Assembly (NCBI RefSeq): GCF_030052815.1
Contig: NC_079505.1
Span: 29,078,992-29,142,991, forward strand
Reading direction: 5' to 3'
Length of the DNA: 64,000 nucleotides
Source of the DNA: Hevea brasiliensis
Taxonomy: Eukaryota > Streptophyta > Magnoliopsida > Malpighiales > Euphorbiaceae
Both the position numbers and the translations under genes were made by a program. Under the pieces are notes generated by a model, which was not told the DNA's origin, searched no databases, and saw nothing but the letters and a program-made list of their open reading frames with translations. The number at the start of each line of letters is the position of its first letter. The stretch's first letter is position 1. This document shows, in pieces, positions 1 to 11,530 of this stretch.

Positions 1-301
1 CTAGACCAGGGGGAAAAATAATAAAATAATTATTGAGACTCCGGAGAAGGGTTATTAAGGTTCTTATGGCATTAGAATGCCAAGAAAATACTTAGAAAAA
101 TTTTTCTATCGGTACACACAATTTTGGCTCGGTAAGCCAAACGGAGGGCATTTTAGTCATTTCGTCTTCAGAGATGATTTTTGACCAACTTGTTCATTTA
201 CGTAAATGAATTATATAACATAAAATATGAATAAATGTTATTAAAAATTTAATTGAAATTAAATAGACAAGAAATGGTGAGAAATTGAAAGAAAATGAAA
301 T

Positions 302-324
302 AATGACATCATAATGATGTCATT
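302..324. promoter_or_regulatory. Perfect 11-bp-arm palindrome in U3 of element A 5' LTR
   Basis: Arms 302-312 and 314-324 are exact reverse complements around one central A. Each arm holds TGACATCA, a bZIP-like half site. It lies just upstream of a CCAATC sequence, in the presumed promoter part of the LTR. The 3' LTR keeps the same palindrome at 8260-8282, and D has a 20-bp version. The binding role is inferred. Confidence 0.5.
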
Positions 325-1055
325 AAAATTCTCCCAACCAATCAAAACTTGACACATGGCATAATCTTAGTTAAAAGAGGCTAAATGGGCAGAAAATGAA
401 AAAAAAATCAGAAGACCTTCTTCTTTCTTCTTCTTGGCGTCACCACCTCCTCCATAGCTAACCAAAACCAAGCTTTTCAAAGCTTGATTCCACCACTTTC
501 TACCCAACAAAACCCTAACCTAGCAACACAAAAAAATGTTCTTACCTCTTGGCAAGTCTTTTGGGAGCAAAAAGAAAAGGAAAAGAGGAACCCTAGCAAG
601 TGAGAAATCTCACTCCATAAGAGGTTAGTGACTAAAACCTTAAATTTCAATTCAATTTCATGTTTAAGCACTATATTGGTGATTAAATGACAAAGAAACT
701 TGATGAAAGACATTGGTATGCCATCCCTTATTTTTGGCAGCCATGGTTAGGGTTTGATGGTGTTGAATTTAATGAATTTAAAAGGGTATTAGGGCTGCCC
801 ACAATATGTATTTGCTAAGTAGATTGATGAAATAAAGTGAAAAATGCATGAGTTTGAAATTGTTGAGTTAGGGTTTCGGTTGAAAAAATGAGACTTTGAT
901 CTTGTGATGATGGAAGTAGGTTTTAATGGTCAATTAGTGACCATTTGGTTTAGTTTGAACCAGAAATGAAGTGAATTGGGTTGTGGGATTTGAGGTTGGA
1001 GTGGCTGCCTTGTGTAACCTGCAGGTTTGGCTGTGAGTCCAGCCTGTTTGGACAG

Positions 1056-1600
1056 CCATAAATTGAATTGTAGAGGTTCAATTGGGGTTTGGCCAATTGG
1101 ACATGAAACTAGACACATAATGGCACAACTTTGATGTAGAAACCATTCCCAGAAAACCAAACCAACTTGACCAAAAGCTTGCCCTAATTCGGGTGACCTG
1201 CACTCTGCCTGGGCAAAATGACTAAATAAACAGTGTTTGGTCATTTGGCCATAACTCAGTGTAGAAAGGTCCAATTGACCTGAAATGTTACCAGAAACAA
1301 GGAGACATATAGACCAACAACTTTCATGAAGAAACCTGACCCAAATTATGACCATAACCTAGTCAAATTGCCAACCAAACTTGAGTCACCAAATCTGGCA
1401 GAATCAGTTTTGCCCAGAATTTTGGAATCTGCCCAATCCGGCCAGTTATGGTATTTAGGCCATAACTTGAGCTACAAACCTCCAAATAGAGTGATTCAAA
1501 AAACGAAATTCATCTAGACAAAATAAGGAACAACTTTCATGTTGATCACTTTTCCAAAATTCCACTTCAAAGATGACTAATGGAACAGAAAATACAAAGC
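1056..1600 (+). repeat. Triplicated ~200-bp module inside the A 5' LTR
   Basis: Three diverged units begin with CCATAA at about 1056, 1249 and 1459 (spacing about 193 and 210 bp). Each then runs through a CCAATTG- or CTCCAAAT-like block, a GAAAC..AGACA block and ACAACTTT.ATG. The same order and spacing recur in the LTRs of other families in this window, such as B (four units) and C. Confidence 0.65.
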
Positions 1601-2265
1601 ATGAAAACTGAAATTTTTGTCTAATTATCATTAAGCTTAGGGATGGTATTGGCAATCAATACCAACAAGTTAAAAATGCAAAATGTGGTATGGTGATGAT
1701 ATTTAAATTAATTTACCTATTGCCAATGCAAAAGTCAACATTTTAGTTGACCAATGAAGTGAATAGTAATCATAAAAATACAATTTCAAAGAATTACTTA
1801 AATGAAAAGTGCCAAATGCCCTAGTAGGCCTAATGTGATTGGATTGGATAGGTTGGCATGCCACTAGGGTTCTATTAGCAGTACTGCGTATGGCTTCATG
1901 CCATTCTGTATTTCATGGTTTCCCATGCCATTCTCAGAACATAATAGCCTTTGGCTATGATATTGAGTTGTTATACTTGGGTTTAATCCCCGATAATTAT
2001 TACAGCTTATTAGCTGTTCTGTTGCACACCGGGAGACACAATGTGACCGATGGTGTGATGGTCCAAGGTACTTAGTACCCAAAGTGCGATTTACCCGCTT
2101 GTCCATCCGATTGACTAAATTAGGTTACTCGGGCAATGTCAATAAATTTTACCAAACTTAAATCGAATAACACTGCAATAAATATTAGAAACTAAGTCTA
2201 CCCAGAAATGTAAATATTCATTCTGCATATTTTATTTTAATTTATTTTATTTTATTTTATATTGT

Positions 2266-2315
2266 CACCACTAAGGAGAATTGCTTAGCGCTACGCTTTG
2301 CCAAAGCGCAGTAAT
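2266..2315 (+). promoter_or_regulatory. Paired hairpin in A 5' LTR
   Basis: Two adjacent inverted repeats: CTAAG (2271-2275) with CTTAG (2284-2288), then GCGCT with AGCGC (2288-2309). They lie upstream of the T-rich poly(A)-type region. The second stem has different bases from the 3' LTR copy but still pairs. Confidence 0.5.
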
Positions 2316-2885
2316 CGAGACTTAGCCGGGAGTCCAGCAGACCGCATACTGGGTGAGCCATCATATCTGCACTCAGAGTTCAGAGTCACCTCACATTGCA
2401 GTGCATTTGGTAGGACATTAGGCCATCTGGGATATTTTGATATTTTGCCATTTTGTATTTTGTAAACTTTTGTTATGTACATTATAAACTCATGTAATCA
2501 TATTTTTGTCAGAATTATCTAAGAACTGTGTTCAGAAATAAATATGAGTGTTCCTCATTGACTTTGGTATGATAGGAGATGAATGAAAATTTTGAGATAT
2601 TGACGTGAATTGAGAAATTGTGGAGACTATATTGGAGGTTGATTGAGAATAAGGTGATGATATTATTGGGAGTGTTTTTAACAGTTCAAGAACTGCTTTT
2701 TCCAATTTATAGCAAGACTCACGATTTTCTATAAAATTTGCGGAAAAATTTAGTTTTATCAAAAATTATAAATAAATGAATTAAAAAGGATTAATTTAAC
2801 TTGAAACATGAATTGGTGTTCGGACACACTGAGTGGCATAACTTGCTCAGCTACACTGTAGACGGGTAAGGGGTGTCACATTTAG

Positions 2886-2897
2886 TGGTATCAGAGC
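2886..2897 (+). other. Primer-binding site of element A (tRNA-iMet type)
   Basis: TGGTATCAGAGC lies 5 bp after the end of the 5' LTR. It is complementary to the 3' end of plant initiator tRNA-Met and is the usual PBS of plant chromoviruses. It primes minus-strand DNA synthesis. From here to 3007 is untranslated leader with no recognised feature. Confidence 0.9.
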
Positions 2898-3007
2898 ATC
2901 GGTTTAGGCGTTTCTGGGCCTAGATAGAGTACATACCATTGCATTGCATTTGTAAATGTTGAGGTGACACTGATGCAGTCTATTTGTCTTCTTATTTTGA
3001 ATAGGAC

Positions 3008-4270
3008 ATGGATCCTACTTCGCAAAGAGCAGTTGATGAAGAGGTGGAGAGTCATGCTCCACCAAGGGCTGAGTCTGGGGGCAGGGGAGAATCTGCTCCA
3101 CCAGCAGCTGAAGGACCTACTCAACCTCAGTTTGCTCTATTCCAGCAAATGACCGAGTTCTATCGGCAAATGATGGGGGCAATTCCACCACCACAACCAC
3201 AGCCACAACCTCCACCAGCCCCGCAGAAGTCCCATTTGGGAACATGGGGCTATAGACTTCTTTGGAAAAAGGGAGGATGATCCCATGGCTGCAAAAAATT
3301 GGTTGGACAGAACCATTAGAGTACTGAAATAGCTAAACTGCACCCCTGAGCAGAACCTAGTGGGTGATGTGTCCCTACTTCAAGATGACGCATATCAGTG
3401 GTGGGACACATTAACCAGTGAGGTGCAATCTGAACAGATCACCTGGGAATTCTTCCTTGCAGAGTTCAGGAAGAAATATATTAGCAAGGTGTATTTAGAG
3501 GAGCGAAGAAGGGAATTTATCACCGAGATGCAGACAGATGCTTGTCGCTGGTCGAGTATGAGCGTCAATTTGTCAGACTGAGCCGGTATGGGAGGGAGAT
3601 AGTCCCTACTGAGACAGAGAGGTGTAGACGGTTTGAGGAAGGGCTCAATGACAACATCAAAGTCATGATCACAACACTGGAAATTACGGATTTTTCTAAA
3701 CTGGTGGATGCTGCATCAAAAGTGGAAAGGGTTAGAATCAATGAGCAAAATAGAAGGGAAAGACAGCAGAAGAGAGGTCCGGTCACCAAAGGCATTCTCG
3801 CTCCCAAAGAAGAAGAGTAAAGGTCCTCCTGCTCAGACTTCAGGACCACCACAGGGTCAGGGTCAGTCTCAGGGGCCCAGACCATAGTTTACACCTAGGA
3901 GAGGCTAGTCCACACCATCAATGGGTAGCTCTCTAGGGACAGTGTTTAGGGGACCACCGTGATCTTCTCGCTTGTCAATACCGCCGGCGGCATAAGGGGA
4001 GTGTTGGTGAGTGACCGGTGCATGCTTACGGTGTGGATCGGCAGAACATCGATCAAGAATTGTCCAAGAGGACTACCATCGTTGCTCCAACACAACCGAC
4101 AGCCGCCCGCTCGCACCACAAAGGGGTAGGAAACTGTAAACCTAAGGCAATGGTCCATCATCGAGGCCTCGTGATCCGAGCCAACTGAGAGGCCAGACAC
4201 TAGAATACCAGCCAGGGCTTATGCCATCAGAGCTCAGGAGGAGCAAGATGCCCCGGATGTCATCAGGGGT
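3008..4270 (+). pseudogene. gag: Gag of element A, frameshifted
   Basis: Gag forms the virus-like particle and packages the RNA. The start MDPTSQRAV at 3008 matches the Gag starts of I (MDPASQRAI) and F (MDPMSQRAV). A proline-rich segment precedes the capsid-like core, which contains DDAYQWWD and later VRLSRYGREIV and FEEGLNDNI. Relative to I there is an 11-bp deletion near 3235-3245 that shifts the frame, a TAG at 3330, and further shifts near 3527 and 3815. The C-terminal zinc-knuckle region (about 3960-4070) is recognisable but altered by a dense cluster of changes. It cannot give a full Gag. Confidence 0.85.
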
Positions 4271-4285
4271 ACGTTTTCCCTCTAC

Positions 4286-4840
4286 AACACTTCTGTACAT
4301 GCATTGGTGGATCCAGGATCCACTCATTCCTACATTTGCATCAAACTACCCATAGAGAGGGGAGTTCCAGTAGAGGAGAGTGATCAAGACATTCTGGTCA
4401 CAAATCCACTAGGCCACAGTGTGGTAGTGAATAAGGTGTATAAAGGTTGCCCGCTGAGAATTCAGGGGTATGAATTCTCGGCAGACCTAATTGAATTGCC
4501 CTTCCACGAGTTTGACGTGATTTTGGGAATGGACTGGTTATCACGTCATCAGGCAATAGTTGATTGCAAATTGAAGAGGATTTCTCTGAAAACTTCTGAG
4601 GGTAATGAGATCACTGTTGTGGGTGAAAGGACAGATTTCCTATCCAATGTTATCTCAGCCACAGTTGCAAGAAGATTGATGAGAAAAGGCTGTGAAGCTT
4701 ACCTAGCACACGTGGTTGATACTAGGCAAGCTAAGCCAAACTTGTGTGATATACCCACAAGAAGAGACTTCCTGCATGTGTTTCGAGGAGTTGCCCTGGT
4801 TTACCACCAGAAAGAGAGGTCGAGTTTGCTATTGAGGTAA
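4286..4840 (+). pseudogene. pol: Protease and linker of element A
   Basis: Aspartic protease that would cut the Gag-Pol polyprotein. The active-site motif is VDPGSTHS (about 4305-4328). It is followed by an intact-looking fold with VILGMDWLS, typical of plant Ty3/gypsy proteases, and then the protease-RT linker. The frame runs in from Gag without a start codon, as expected for one polyprotein. The frame is lost near 4785, where a [11 protein letters not shown] motif should be, so the linker tail is nonsense to the stop at 4840. Confidence 0.85.
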
Positions 4841-6347
4841 TGCCAGGTACAACACCCATTTCTATTGCTCCTTATAGGATGGCACCCACTGAATTGAGGG
4901 AGTTGAAAATTCAGTTGCAAGAGTTGCTTGATAAGGGGTTCATACGCCCCAGTGTGTCACCATGGGGAGCTCCGGTGCTATTTGTGAAAAAGAAGGATGA
5001 AACCTTGAGATTGTGCATTGATTACCGGCAGTTGAATAAAGTAACTGTAAAGAATAAATATCCAATGCCCAGAATTGACGATCCGCTTGATCGGTTGAAG
5101 GAGCCGTGTATTTTCAAAATTGATCTCGCATCGTGGTATCATCGATTGAGGGTAAAGGATGCAGATGTGTCAAAAATCGTATTCGTAACCCGGTATGGGC
5201 ATTATGAATTTCTAGTGATGCCGCTTGGGTTAACAAATGCACCAAAGAAAGATTTATGGACCTTATGAACCGTATCTTCCATCCATACTTAGATCGGTTT
5301 GTAGTGGTCTTTATTGATGATATTCTGGTGTATTCCAAGACCAGGGAAGAACATGATGAACATTTGAGGATTGTTCTGCAAACCCTGCGAGAAAAGAAGC
5401 TATATGCTAAGTTGTCCAAGTGTGATTTTTGGATGAGTGAGATCTCCTTTCTTGGACACATAGTGTCAGCTGAGAGGATTAGAGTAGATCCCAAAAAGAT
5501 AGAAGCAGTGATGGAATGGAAGCCTCCTAGAAATACAACTGAGGTCAGAAGTTTCTTGGGGCTAGCTGGATATTACAGAAGATTTGTGAATGGGTTCTTT
5601 CTTATAGCTGCTCCAATGACCAAGTTGTTGCATAAGAATGTGAAATTTGGCTGGAACGACAAGTGCCAAGCTAGTTTTGAGAGGCTAAAGGCTATGTTGA
5701 CAGAAGCACCAGTGTTAACACAGCCAGTGTCGGGAAAAGACTTTGTGGTCTATAGTGATGCCTCGCATAATGGGCTAGGATGTGTATTGATGCAAGAGGG
5801 GAAAGTGGTCGCCTATGCTTCCAGGCAGTTAAGGCCACATGAACAGAACTACCCTACTCATGACCTGGAGTTAGCAGCAATTATTTTCGCACTGAAGATA
5901 TGGAGGCATTACTTATATGGTGAAAAATGCTACATCTATACGGACCACAAGAGCCTAAAATACTTGCCAACCCAAAAGGAGCTCAACCTCAGGCAGAGGC
6001 GATGGATTGAGTTCCTGAAGGACTATGACTGTGTGATTGATTATCATCCTGGGAAGGCAAATGTAGTTGCTGATCCTTTAAGCAGGAAGTCCGTCACAGC
6101 TTTAAGATCACTCAATGCCTATCTGTCCTTAGCTCAAGATGGAGCTATTTCGGCTGAGTTGCAAGTGAGGCCAACCCTGCTACGGCAGATACAAGATGGG
6201 CAGAGGGCAGATGAAAAACTAATGGCAATTATGGCTAAAATTCCTGAGGGGAAGGAAACTGAATATGAGGTGAAAGCAGATGGGTGTCTATACTACAGAG
6301 GAAGAGTGTGTGTACCAGATGATGGGGAACTGAAGACAATATTCTGA
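4840..6347 (+). pseudogene. pol: Reverse transcriptase and RNase H of element A
   Basis: RT copies RNA into DNA and RNase H removes the template. RT motifs in order: PYRMAPTE (about 4872), [19 protein letters not shown] (catalytic D; RSG of the family is changed to ASW), [18 protein letters not shown] (5313-5336). RNase H follows with YSDASHNG (about 5751), DLELAA and TDHKSL, so the acidic residues are present. An indel near 5240 moves the frame between RT motifs B and C, and a 1-bp deletion near 6336 gives the stop at 6347. The second open stretch (5256-6347, 363 codons) is long and clean, so decay is recent or light. Confidence 0.9.
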
Positions 6348-7676
6348 AAGAAGCACACACTAGTGTTTATGCTATGCACCCGGGGAGCACAAAAATGTAT
6401 AATGATTTGAAGCCTCATTATTGGTGGCCTGGTATGAAGAGGGATATAGCTGACTATGTGACTAAGTGTTTAACATGTCAGCAAGTTAAGGCAGAACATC
6501 AAGTTCCATCGGGTTTGTTACAGCCTATAACCATACCTGAATGGAAATGGGACCGGGTCACTATGGATTTTGTTAGTGGTCTACCTCTCACCCAAAGGAA
6601 GCATGATGCAGTGTGGGTGATAGTGGATAGATTGACGGTCAAGACATTTTCTCGCCGCTTAGGACTGACTACTCACTGGAGAAGCTAGCAGAATTGTATA
6701 TCAGTGAGATAGTTAGGCTCTCATGGAATCCCATTTTCTATCATATCTGACCGAGACCCAAGGTTTACATCAATATTCTGGAAGAAGTTGCATGAATCCT
6801 TGGGTACACAACTCCATTTCAGCACAGCTTTCCATCCTCAGACGGATGGGCAATCAGAAAGAGTAATCCAGGTAAACAACTAAAACCAATTGAACTAATG
6901 CAAATATTGAACTGAAATGATAATAATAACATGAAATATATGTCAGGTCCTTGAGGATATGCTGAGGAGTTGTGTCATTGAGTTTGAGGGAAGTTGGGAT
7001 AGATACCTTCCACTGGCAGAATTCGCATACAACAATAGCTATCAAGCTAGCATCCAAATGGCCCCGTATGAAGCACTGTATGGGAGGAAATGTAGAACTC
7101 CAGTGTGCTGGACTGAATTGGGCGAAGACAAGCTGGTAGGGCCAGACCTGGTGAAACAGACTGAGGAAAAAGTGAAAATAATCAAAGCTAACCTGAAGAT
7201 TGCCTCCGATGATGTAAGTCTTATGCCGACCTGAAGAGAAAAGAGATAGAATATACAGTTGGTGATAAAGTGTTTCTCAAAGTTTCACCATGGAAGAAAA
7301 TACTGAGGTTTGGAAGAAAGGGTAAGTTAAGCCCTAGGTTCATTGGCCCATATGAAGTTATTGAACGTGTGGGACCAGTAGCCTACAGGCTAGCTTTACC
7401 ACCAGAGCTGGATAAGATCCACAATGTGTTCCACGTGTCTATGCTAAGAAGATACCGCTCAGATCCTTCACATGTCATCTCCATGGAAGAAATTGAAGTA
7501 CAACCAGATTTGACATATGAAGAGGAACCCATAGGGATCCTAGCTCGGGAAGTAAAAGAGTTGAGGAATAAGCAGATTCCACTGGTGAAAGTGCTTTGGA
7601 GGCACCACAACACCGAGGAGGCAACTTGGGAAAGTGAAGAGATGATGAGGCAATAGTTCCCTCAACTGTTTGCATC
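6348..7676 (+). pseudogene. pol: Integrase plus chromodomain of element A, with an intron
   Basis: Integrase inserts the cDNA; the chromodomain is thought to steer chromoviruses to heterochromatin. The zinc-binding part has MHPGSTKMY and CLTCQQVK. The core has TMDFVSGLP (first D), SDRDPRF (second D) and GQSERVIQ (the E). A 75-bp GT-AG intron follows VIQ. Then come [12 protein letters not shown], the GPY/F module (RFIGPYEV) and the chromodomain (about 7495-7655, with LVKVLW and EATWE). Frameshifts lie near 6630 and 7212; a TAG at 7654-7656 cuts the last few codons. Confidence 0.88.
6872..6946 (+). other. GT-AG intron in integrase of element A
   Basis: 75 bp, starting GTAAAC and ending ATGTCAG, lying exactly between the codons for VIQ and VLEDML. 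Removing it joins the reading frame, while keeping it adds stops. Introns at the same codon boundary occur in C, H and I, with TA-rich, related but diverged bodies. Splicing itself is not shown. Confidence 0.75.
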
Positions 7677-7705
7677 AGGTAAATTTCAAGGACAAAATTT
7701 TTATT

Positions 7706-7718
7706 AGAGGGGAAGAGT
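7706..7718 (+). other. Polypurine tract of element A
   Basis: AGAGGGGAAGAGT directly abuts the TG of the 3' LTR. It primes plus-strand DNA synthesis in this class. Confidence 0.85.
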
Positions 7719-8259
7719 TGTAACATCCTCACTTTAGCTAGTCCGTACAGTCTACTGTTCCGGTGACTAATGTCGGTCCAGGCAGCTAGAATGTTTGAAA
7801 TTATAAATAGACTAGAGTGAGGAGTTATTAAGTAACTAAATAATGCTCATAAAAATCAAAGAAAAATTTTAGAAACCAAATACACTAAGGTTAAACGAGC
7901 CGAAACACCAAGGATGGGTAACCCGAAACGGAAGTGACGGTGAAGGCTGTTAGCAGCCCTAGACCAGGGGGAAAAATTATAAAATAATTATTGAGACTCC
8001 GGAGAAGGGTTATTAAGGTTCTTATGGCATTAGAATGCCAAGAAAATACTTAGAAAAAGTTTTCTATCGGTACACACAATTTTGGCTCGGTAAGTCAAAC
8101 GGAGGGCATTTTGGTCATTTCGTCTTCAGAGATGATTTTTGACCAACTTGTCCATTTACGTAAATGAATTATATGACATAAAATATGAATAAATGTTGTT
8201 AAAAATTTAATTGAAATTAAATAGACAAGAAATGGTGAGAAATTGAAAGAAAATGAAAT

Positions 8260-8282
8260 AATGACATCATAATGATGTCATT
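8260..8282. promoter_or_regulatory. U3 palindrome, A 3' LTR copy
   Basis: Identical to the 5' LTR palindrome: two 11-bp arms around one A, with TGACATCA and TGATGTCA facing each other, just upstream of CCAATC. Confidence 0.5.
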
Positions 8283-10225
8283 AAAATTCTCCCAACCAAT
8301 CAAAACTTGACACATGGCATAATCTTAGTTAAAAGAGGCTAAATGGGCAGAAAATGAAAAAAAAAATCAGAAGACCTTCTCCTTTCTTCTTCTTAGCGTC
8401 ACCACCTCCTCCATAGCTAACCAAAACCAAGCTTTTCAAAGCTTGATTCCACCACTTTCTACCCAACAAAACCCTAACCTAGCAATACAAAAAAGTGTTC
8501 TTACCTCTTGGCAAGTCTTTTGGGAGCAAAAAGAAAAGGAAAAGAGGAACCCTAGCAAGTGAAAAATCTCACTCCATAAGAGGTTAGTGACTAAAACCTT
8601 AAATTTCAATTCAATTTCATGTTTAAGCACTATATTGGTGATTAAATGACAAAGAAACTTGATGAAAGACATTGGTATGCCATCCCTTATTTTTGGCAGC
8701 CATGGTTAGGGTTTGATGGTGTTGAATTTAATGAATTTAAAAGGGTATTAGGGCTGCCCACAATATGTATTTGCTAAGTAGATTGATGAAATAAAGTGAA
8801 AAATGCATGAGTTTGAAATTGTTGAGTTAGGGTTTCAATTGAAAAAATGAGACTTTGATCTTGTGATGATGGAAGTAGGTTTTAATGGTCAATTAGTGAC
8901 CATTTGGTTTGGTTTGAACCAGAAATGAAGTGAATTGGGTTGTGGGATTTGAGGTTGGAGTGGCTGCCTTGTGTAACCTGCAGGTTTGGCTGTGAGTCCA
9001 GCCTGTTTGGACAGCCATAAATTGAATTATAGAGGTTTAATTGGTGTTTGGCCAATTGAACATGAAACTAGACACATAATGGCACAACTTTGATGAAGAA
9101 ACCATGCCCAGAAAACCAAACCAACTTGACCAAAAGCTTGCCCTAATTCGGGTGGCTTGCACTCTGCCTGGGCAAAATGACCAAATGAACAGTGTTTGGT
9201 CATTTGGCCATAACTCAATATAGAAAGGTCCAATTGACCTGAAAGTTTACCAGCAACAAGGTGACATATAGACCAACAACTTTCATGAAGAAACCTGACC
9301 AAAATTATAACCATAACCTAGTCAAATTGCCAACCAAAGTTGAGTCACCAAATCTGGCAAAATCAGTTTTGCCCAGAATTTTGGAATCTGCCCAATCCGG
9401 CCAGTTATGGTATTTAGGCCATAACTTGAGCTACAAAACTCCAAATGGAGTGATTCAAAAAACGAAATTCATCTAGACAAAATAAGGAACAACTTTTATG
9501 TTGATCACTTTTCCAAAATTCCACTGCAAAGATGACTAATGGAACGGTAAAAATAGAGCATGAAAACTGAAATTTTTGTCTAATTATCATTAAGCTTAGG
9601 GATGGTATTGGCAATCAATACCAACAAGTTAAAAATACAAAATGTGGTATGTTGATGATATTTAAATTAATTTCGCTATTGCCAATGCAAAAGTCAACAT
9701 TTTAGTTGACCAATGAAGTGAATAGTAATCATAAAAATACAATTTCAAGGAATTACTTAAATGAAAAGTGCCAAATGCCCTAGTAGGCCTAATGTGATTG
9801 GATTGGATAGGTTGGCATGCCACTAGGGTTCTATTAGCAGTACTATGTATGGCTTCATGCCATTCTGTGTTTCATGGCTTCCCATGCCATTCTGTAACAT
9901 AATAGCCTTTGGCTATGATATTGAGTTGTTATACTTGGGTTTAATCCCCGATAATTATTACAGCTTATTAGTCGCTCACTGCACACAGGGAGACACAATG
10001 TGACCGATGGTGTGATGGTCCGAGGTACTTAGTACCCAGTGCCAATTTACCCGTTTGTCCAGTCCAGTTGACTAAATTAGGTTACTCGGGCAATGTTAAT
10101 AAATTTTACCAAACTTAAATCGAATAACACTACAATAAATATTAGAAACTAAGTCTACCCAGAAATGTAAATATTCATTCTGCATATTTTATTTTAATTT
10201 ATTTTATTTTATTTTATATTGTCAC

Positions 10226-10269
10226 CACTAAGCAGAATTGCTTAGTGCGTCGCTTTTGCCACGCGCAGG
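10226..10269 (+). promoter_or_regulatory. Paired hairpin in A 3' LTR
   Basis: CACTAAG (10226-10232) pairs perfectly with CTTAGTG (10241-10247). A second stem at 10247-10266 pairs GCGT with ACGC and is followed by GCAGGTA. Confidence 0.55.
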
Positions 10270-10845
10270 TACTGGAGACTTAGCTGGGGAGTCCAGCAGA
10301 CCGCATACTGGGTGAGCCATCATATCTGCGCTCAGAGTTTAGAGTCACCTCACATTGCAGTGCATTTGGTAGGACATTAGGCCATTTGGGATATTTTGAT
10401 ATTTTGCCATTTTGTATTTTGTAAACTTTTGTTATGTACATTATAAACTCATGTAATTATATTTTTGGTGTAATTATCTATGAACTGTGTTCAGAAATAA
10501 ATATGAGTGTTTCTCATTGAATTTGGTATGATATGAGATTAATGAAAATTTTGAGATATTGAAGTGAATTGAGAAATTGTTGAGAATATATTGGAGGTTG
10601 ATTGAGAATAAGGTGATGATATTATTGGGAGTGTTTTTAACAAGTTCAGAAGAACTGTTTTTCCAATTTATAACCGGCACTCTTCAGGTTTTTATATAAT
10701 ATTTGCTAAAATATTTATTTTTATCAAAAATTATAAATAAATGAATTAAAAAGGATTAATTGAAATTGAAACATGAATTGGTGTTCCGACACACTGAGTG
10801 GCATAACTTGCTCGGCTACACTATAGACGGGTAAGGGGTGTCACA

Positions 10846-11065
10846 CAGACCCCTCTCACATTTTGCCAGTAGAGGAGATTGAGGTGAATCCAGACCTGAC
10901 ATATGATGAAGAGCCCATAAAGATCTTGGCATATGAGGTAAAAGCTTGAGGAACAAACATATACCTCTAGTCAAAGTGTTGTGGAACCTTCATTCAGGCC
11001 AGGAGGCTACATGGGAGCATAAGAAGGACATGAGGAGACAATACCCACAACTATTCAGAGACTGA
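10846..11065 (+). pseudogene. pol: Chromodomain end of B integrase
   Basis: The sequence resumes in the segment after the family motif SMLRRYRSD. It reads VEEIEVNPDLTYDEEP, then after a 1-bp deletion near 10943 [20 protein letters not shown] and RRQYPQLFRD with the stop at 11063-11065. This is the end of the chromodomain and of pol. It resembles the C integrase more than A (IEVNPDL rather than IEVQPDL), in line with its type 2 LTR. Confidence 0.85.
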
Positions 11066-11099
11066 GACCAGGTAAATTTCGAGGATGAAATTTATTTTT

Positions 11100-11113
11100 A
11101 AGGAGGGGAGAAT
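11100..11113 (+). other. Polypurine tract of element B
   Basis: AAGGAGGGGAGAAT lies directly before the TG of the B 3' LTR. The same motif (AAGGGGGGAGAAT) precedes the C 3' LTR. Confidence 0.85.
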
Positions 11114-11518
11114 TGTAACACCCCGAACCTCCGAGTTATGAATAGTACCATTTTTTGTCCGTGACTAGTACTATTCAAAGACACCTTAAGGATAAAAAAT
11201 AAATAGAAAATTAATTGAAATAGGCACAATAAAAATTCAAGTGATCTAAAAATATAAGGACTCACCAGGTATATTGTAAAAGAGGGATTATGACCCGATA
11301 AGGGGCATTTTGGTCAATTCACTTTAAGAGTTTATTTTTTTTTATTTACCAAAAGGTCAATTTAATTAAATAAAAATAAATTATTGAATTATGAAGAAAT
11401 ATTGAGGAAAATTTAGTGTAAATATAAAAAGAAAAGAAAAGAAATAAAATTCTAAGTTTTATGACATTTTTGACACAATTAAAAATTTTAATTAAAATAA
11501 ACTAATTTTGAGAATAAA

Positions 11519-11530
11519 TATATATAAAAG
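11519..11530 (+). promoter_or_regulatory. Putative TATA box of B LTR
   Basis: TATATATAAAAG lies about 40 bp upstream of a long CT-rich tract, an arrangement common in plant promoters. It sits 275 bp upstream of the donor-like GAGGTAAGTT, so it would start a short first exon. Confidence 0.5.

Larger units (their letters stand above)
1..2880 (+). repeat. Element A 5' LTR (first ~240 bp missing)
   Basis: Aligns from base 1 with 7959-10845 along its whole length with scattered differences. It ends in GGGTGTCACA, followed directly by a primer-binding site, which fixes the U5 end. It contains a bZIP-like palindrome (302-324), a CCAAT sequence near 337, a donor-like AGAGGTTAGTGA near 620-632, three ~200-bp modules from 1056, a paired hairpin at 2266-2315 and T-rich poly(A)-type sequence around 2445-2500. 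There is no host gene in this stretch; ORFs on the minus strand here recur only because the LTR recurs. Confidence 0.95.
1..10845 (+). mobile_element. Element A: Ty3/gypsy chromovirus, type 1 LTRs, 5' end outside the window
   Basis: A near full-length retrotransposon reading left to right: 5' LTR, PBS, gag, protease, RT, RNase H, integrase, chromodomain, polypurine tract, 3' LTR. Base 1 aligns with base 7959 of the 3' LTR, so about 240 bp of the 5' LTR lie left of the window and the element is about 11.1 kb, close to element I (11,156 bp, same family). Its right end interrupts the integrase C-terminus of element B. The likely TSD is CAGAC at 10846-10850, but its partner is outside. All coding regions carry stops or frameshifts, so it is not autonomous now. 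Confidence 0.95.
7719..10845 (+). repeat. Element A 3' LTR, 3127 bp
   Basis: Bounded by TGTAACATCC and GGGTGTCACA, with the polypurine tract on the left and interrupted element B on the right. Type 1 LTR, same family as the LTRs of I. U3 carries GAGGGCATTTTGGTCATTTC and AAACGAGCCGA, shared with other LTR families here. The palindrome is at 8260-8282 and the paired hairpin at 10226-10269. Differences from the 5' LTR are scattered. Confidence 0.95.

Noticed and set aside
500..530. AACCCTAAC words resembling telomere repeat
   Set aside because: Single, non-tandem occurrences inside LTRs; not a telomeric tract.
477..1355. Minus-strand open frames of 78 and 141 codons, with near copies at 8436-8672, 9027-9314 and 56494-56919
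   Set aside because: They recur only because the LTR recurs, run antisense to the element, and change length by stops and shifts between copies. No domain is recognised. They are not treated as genes.
2886..2897. GGTATCAGAGC words as part of a tRNA gene
   Set aside because: They are 12-nt primer-binding sites at LTR ends; no cloverleaf surrounds them.
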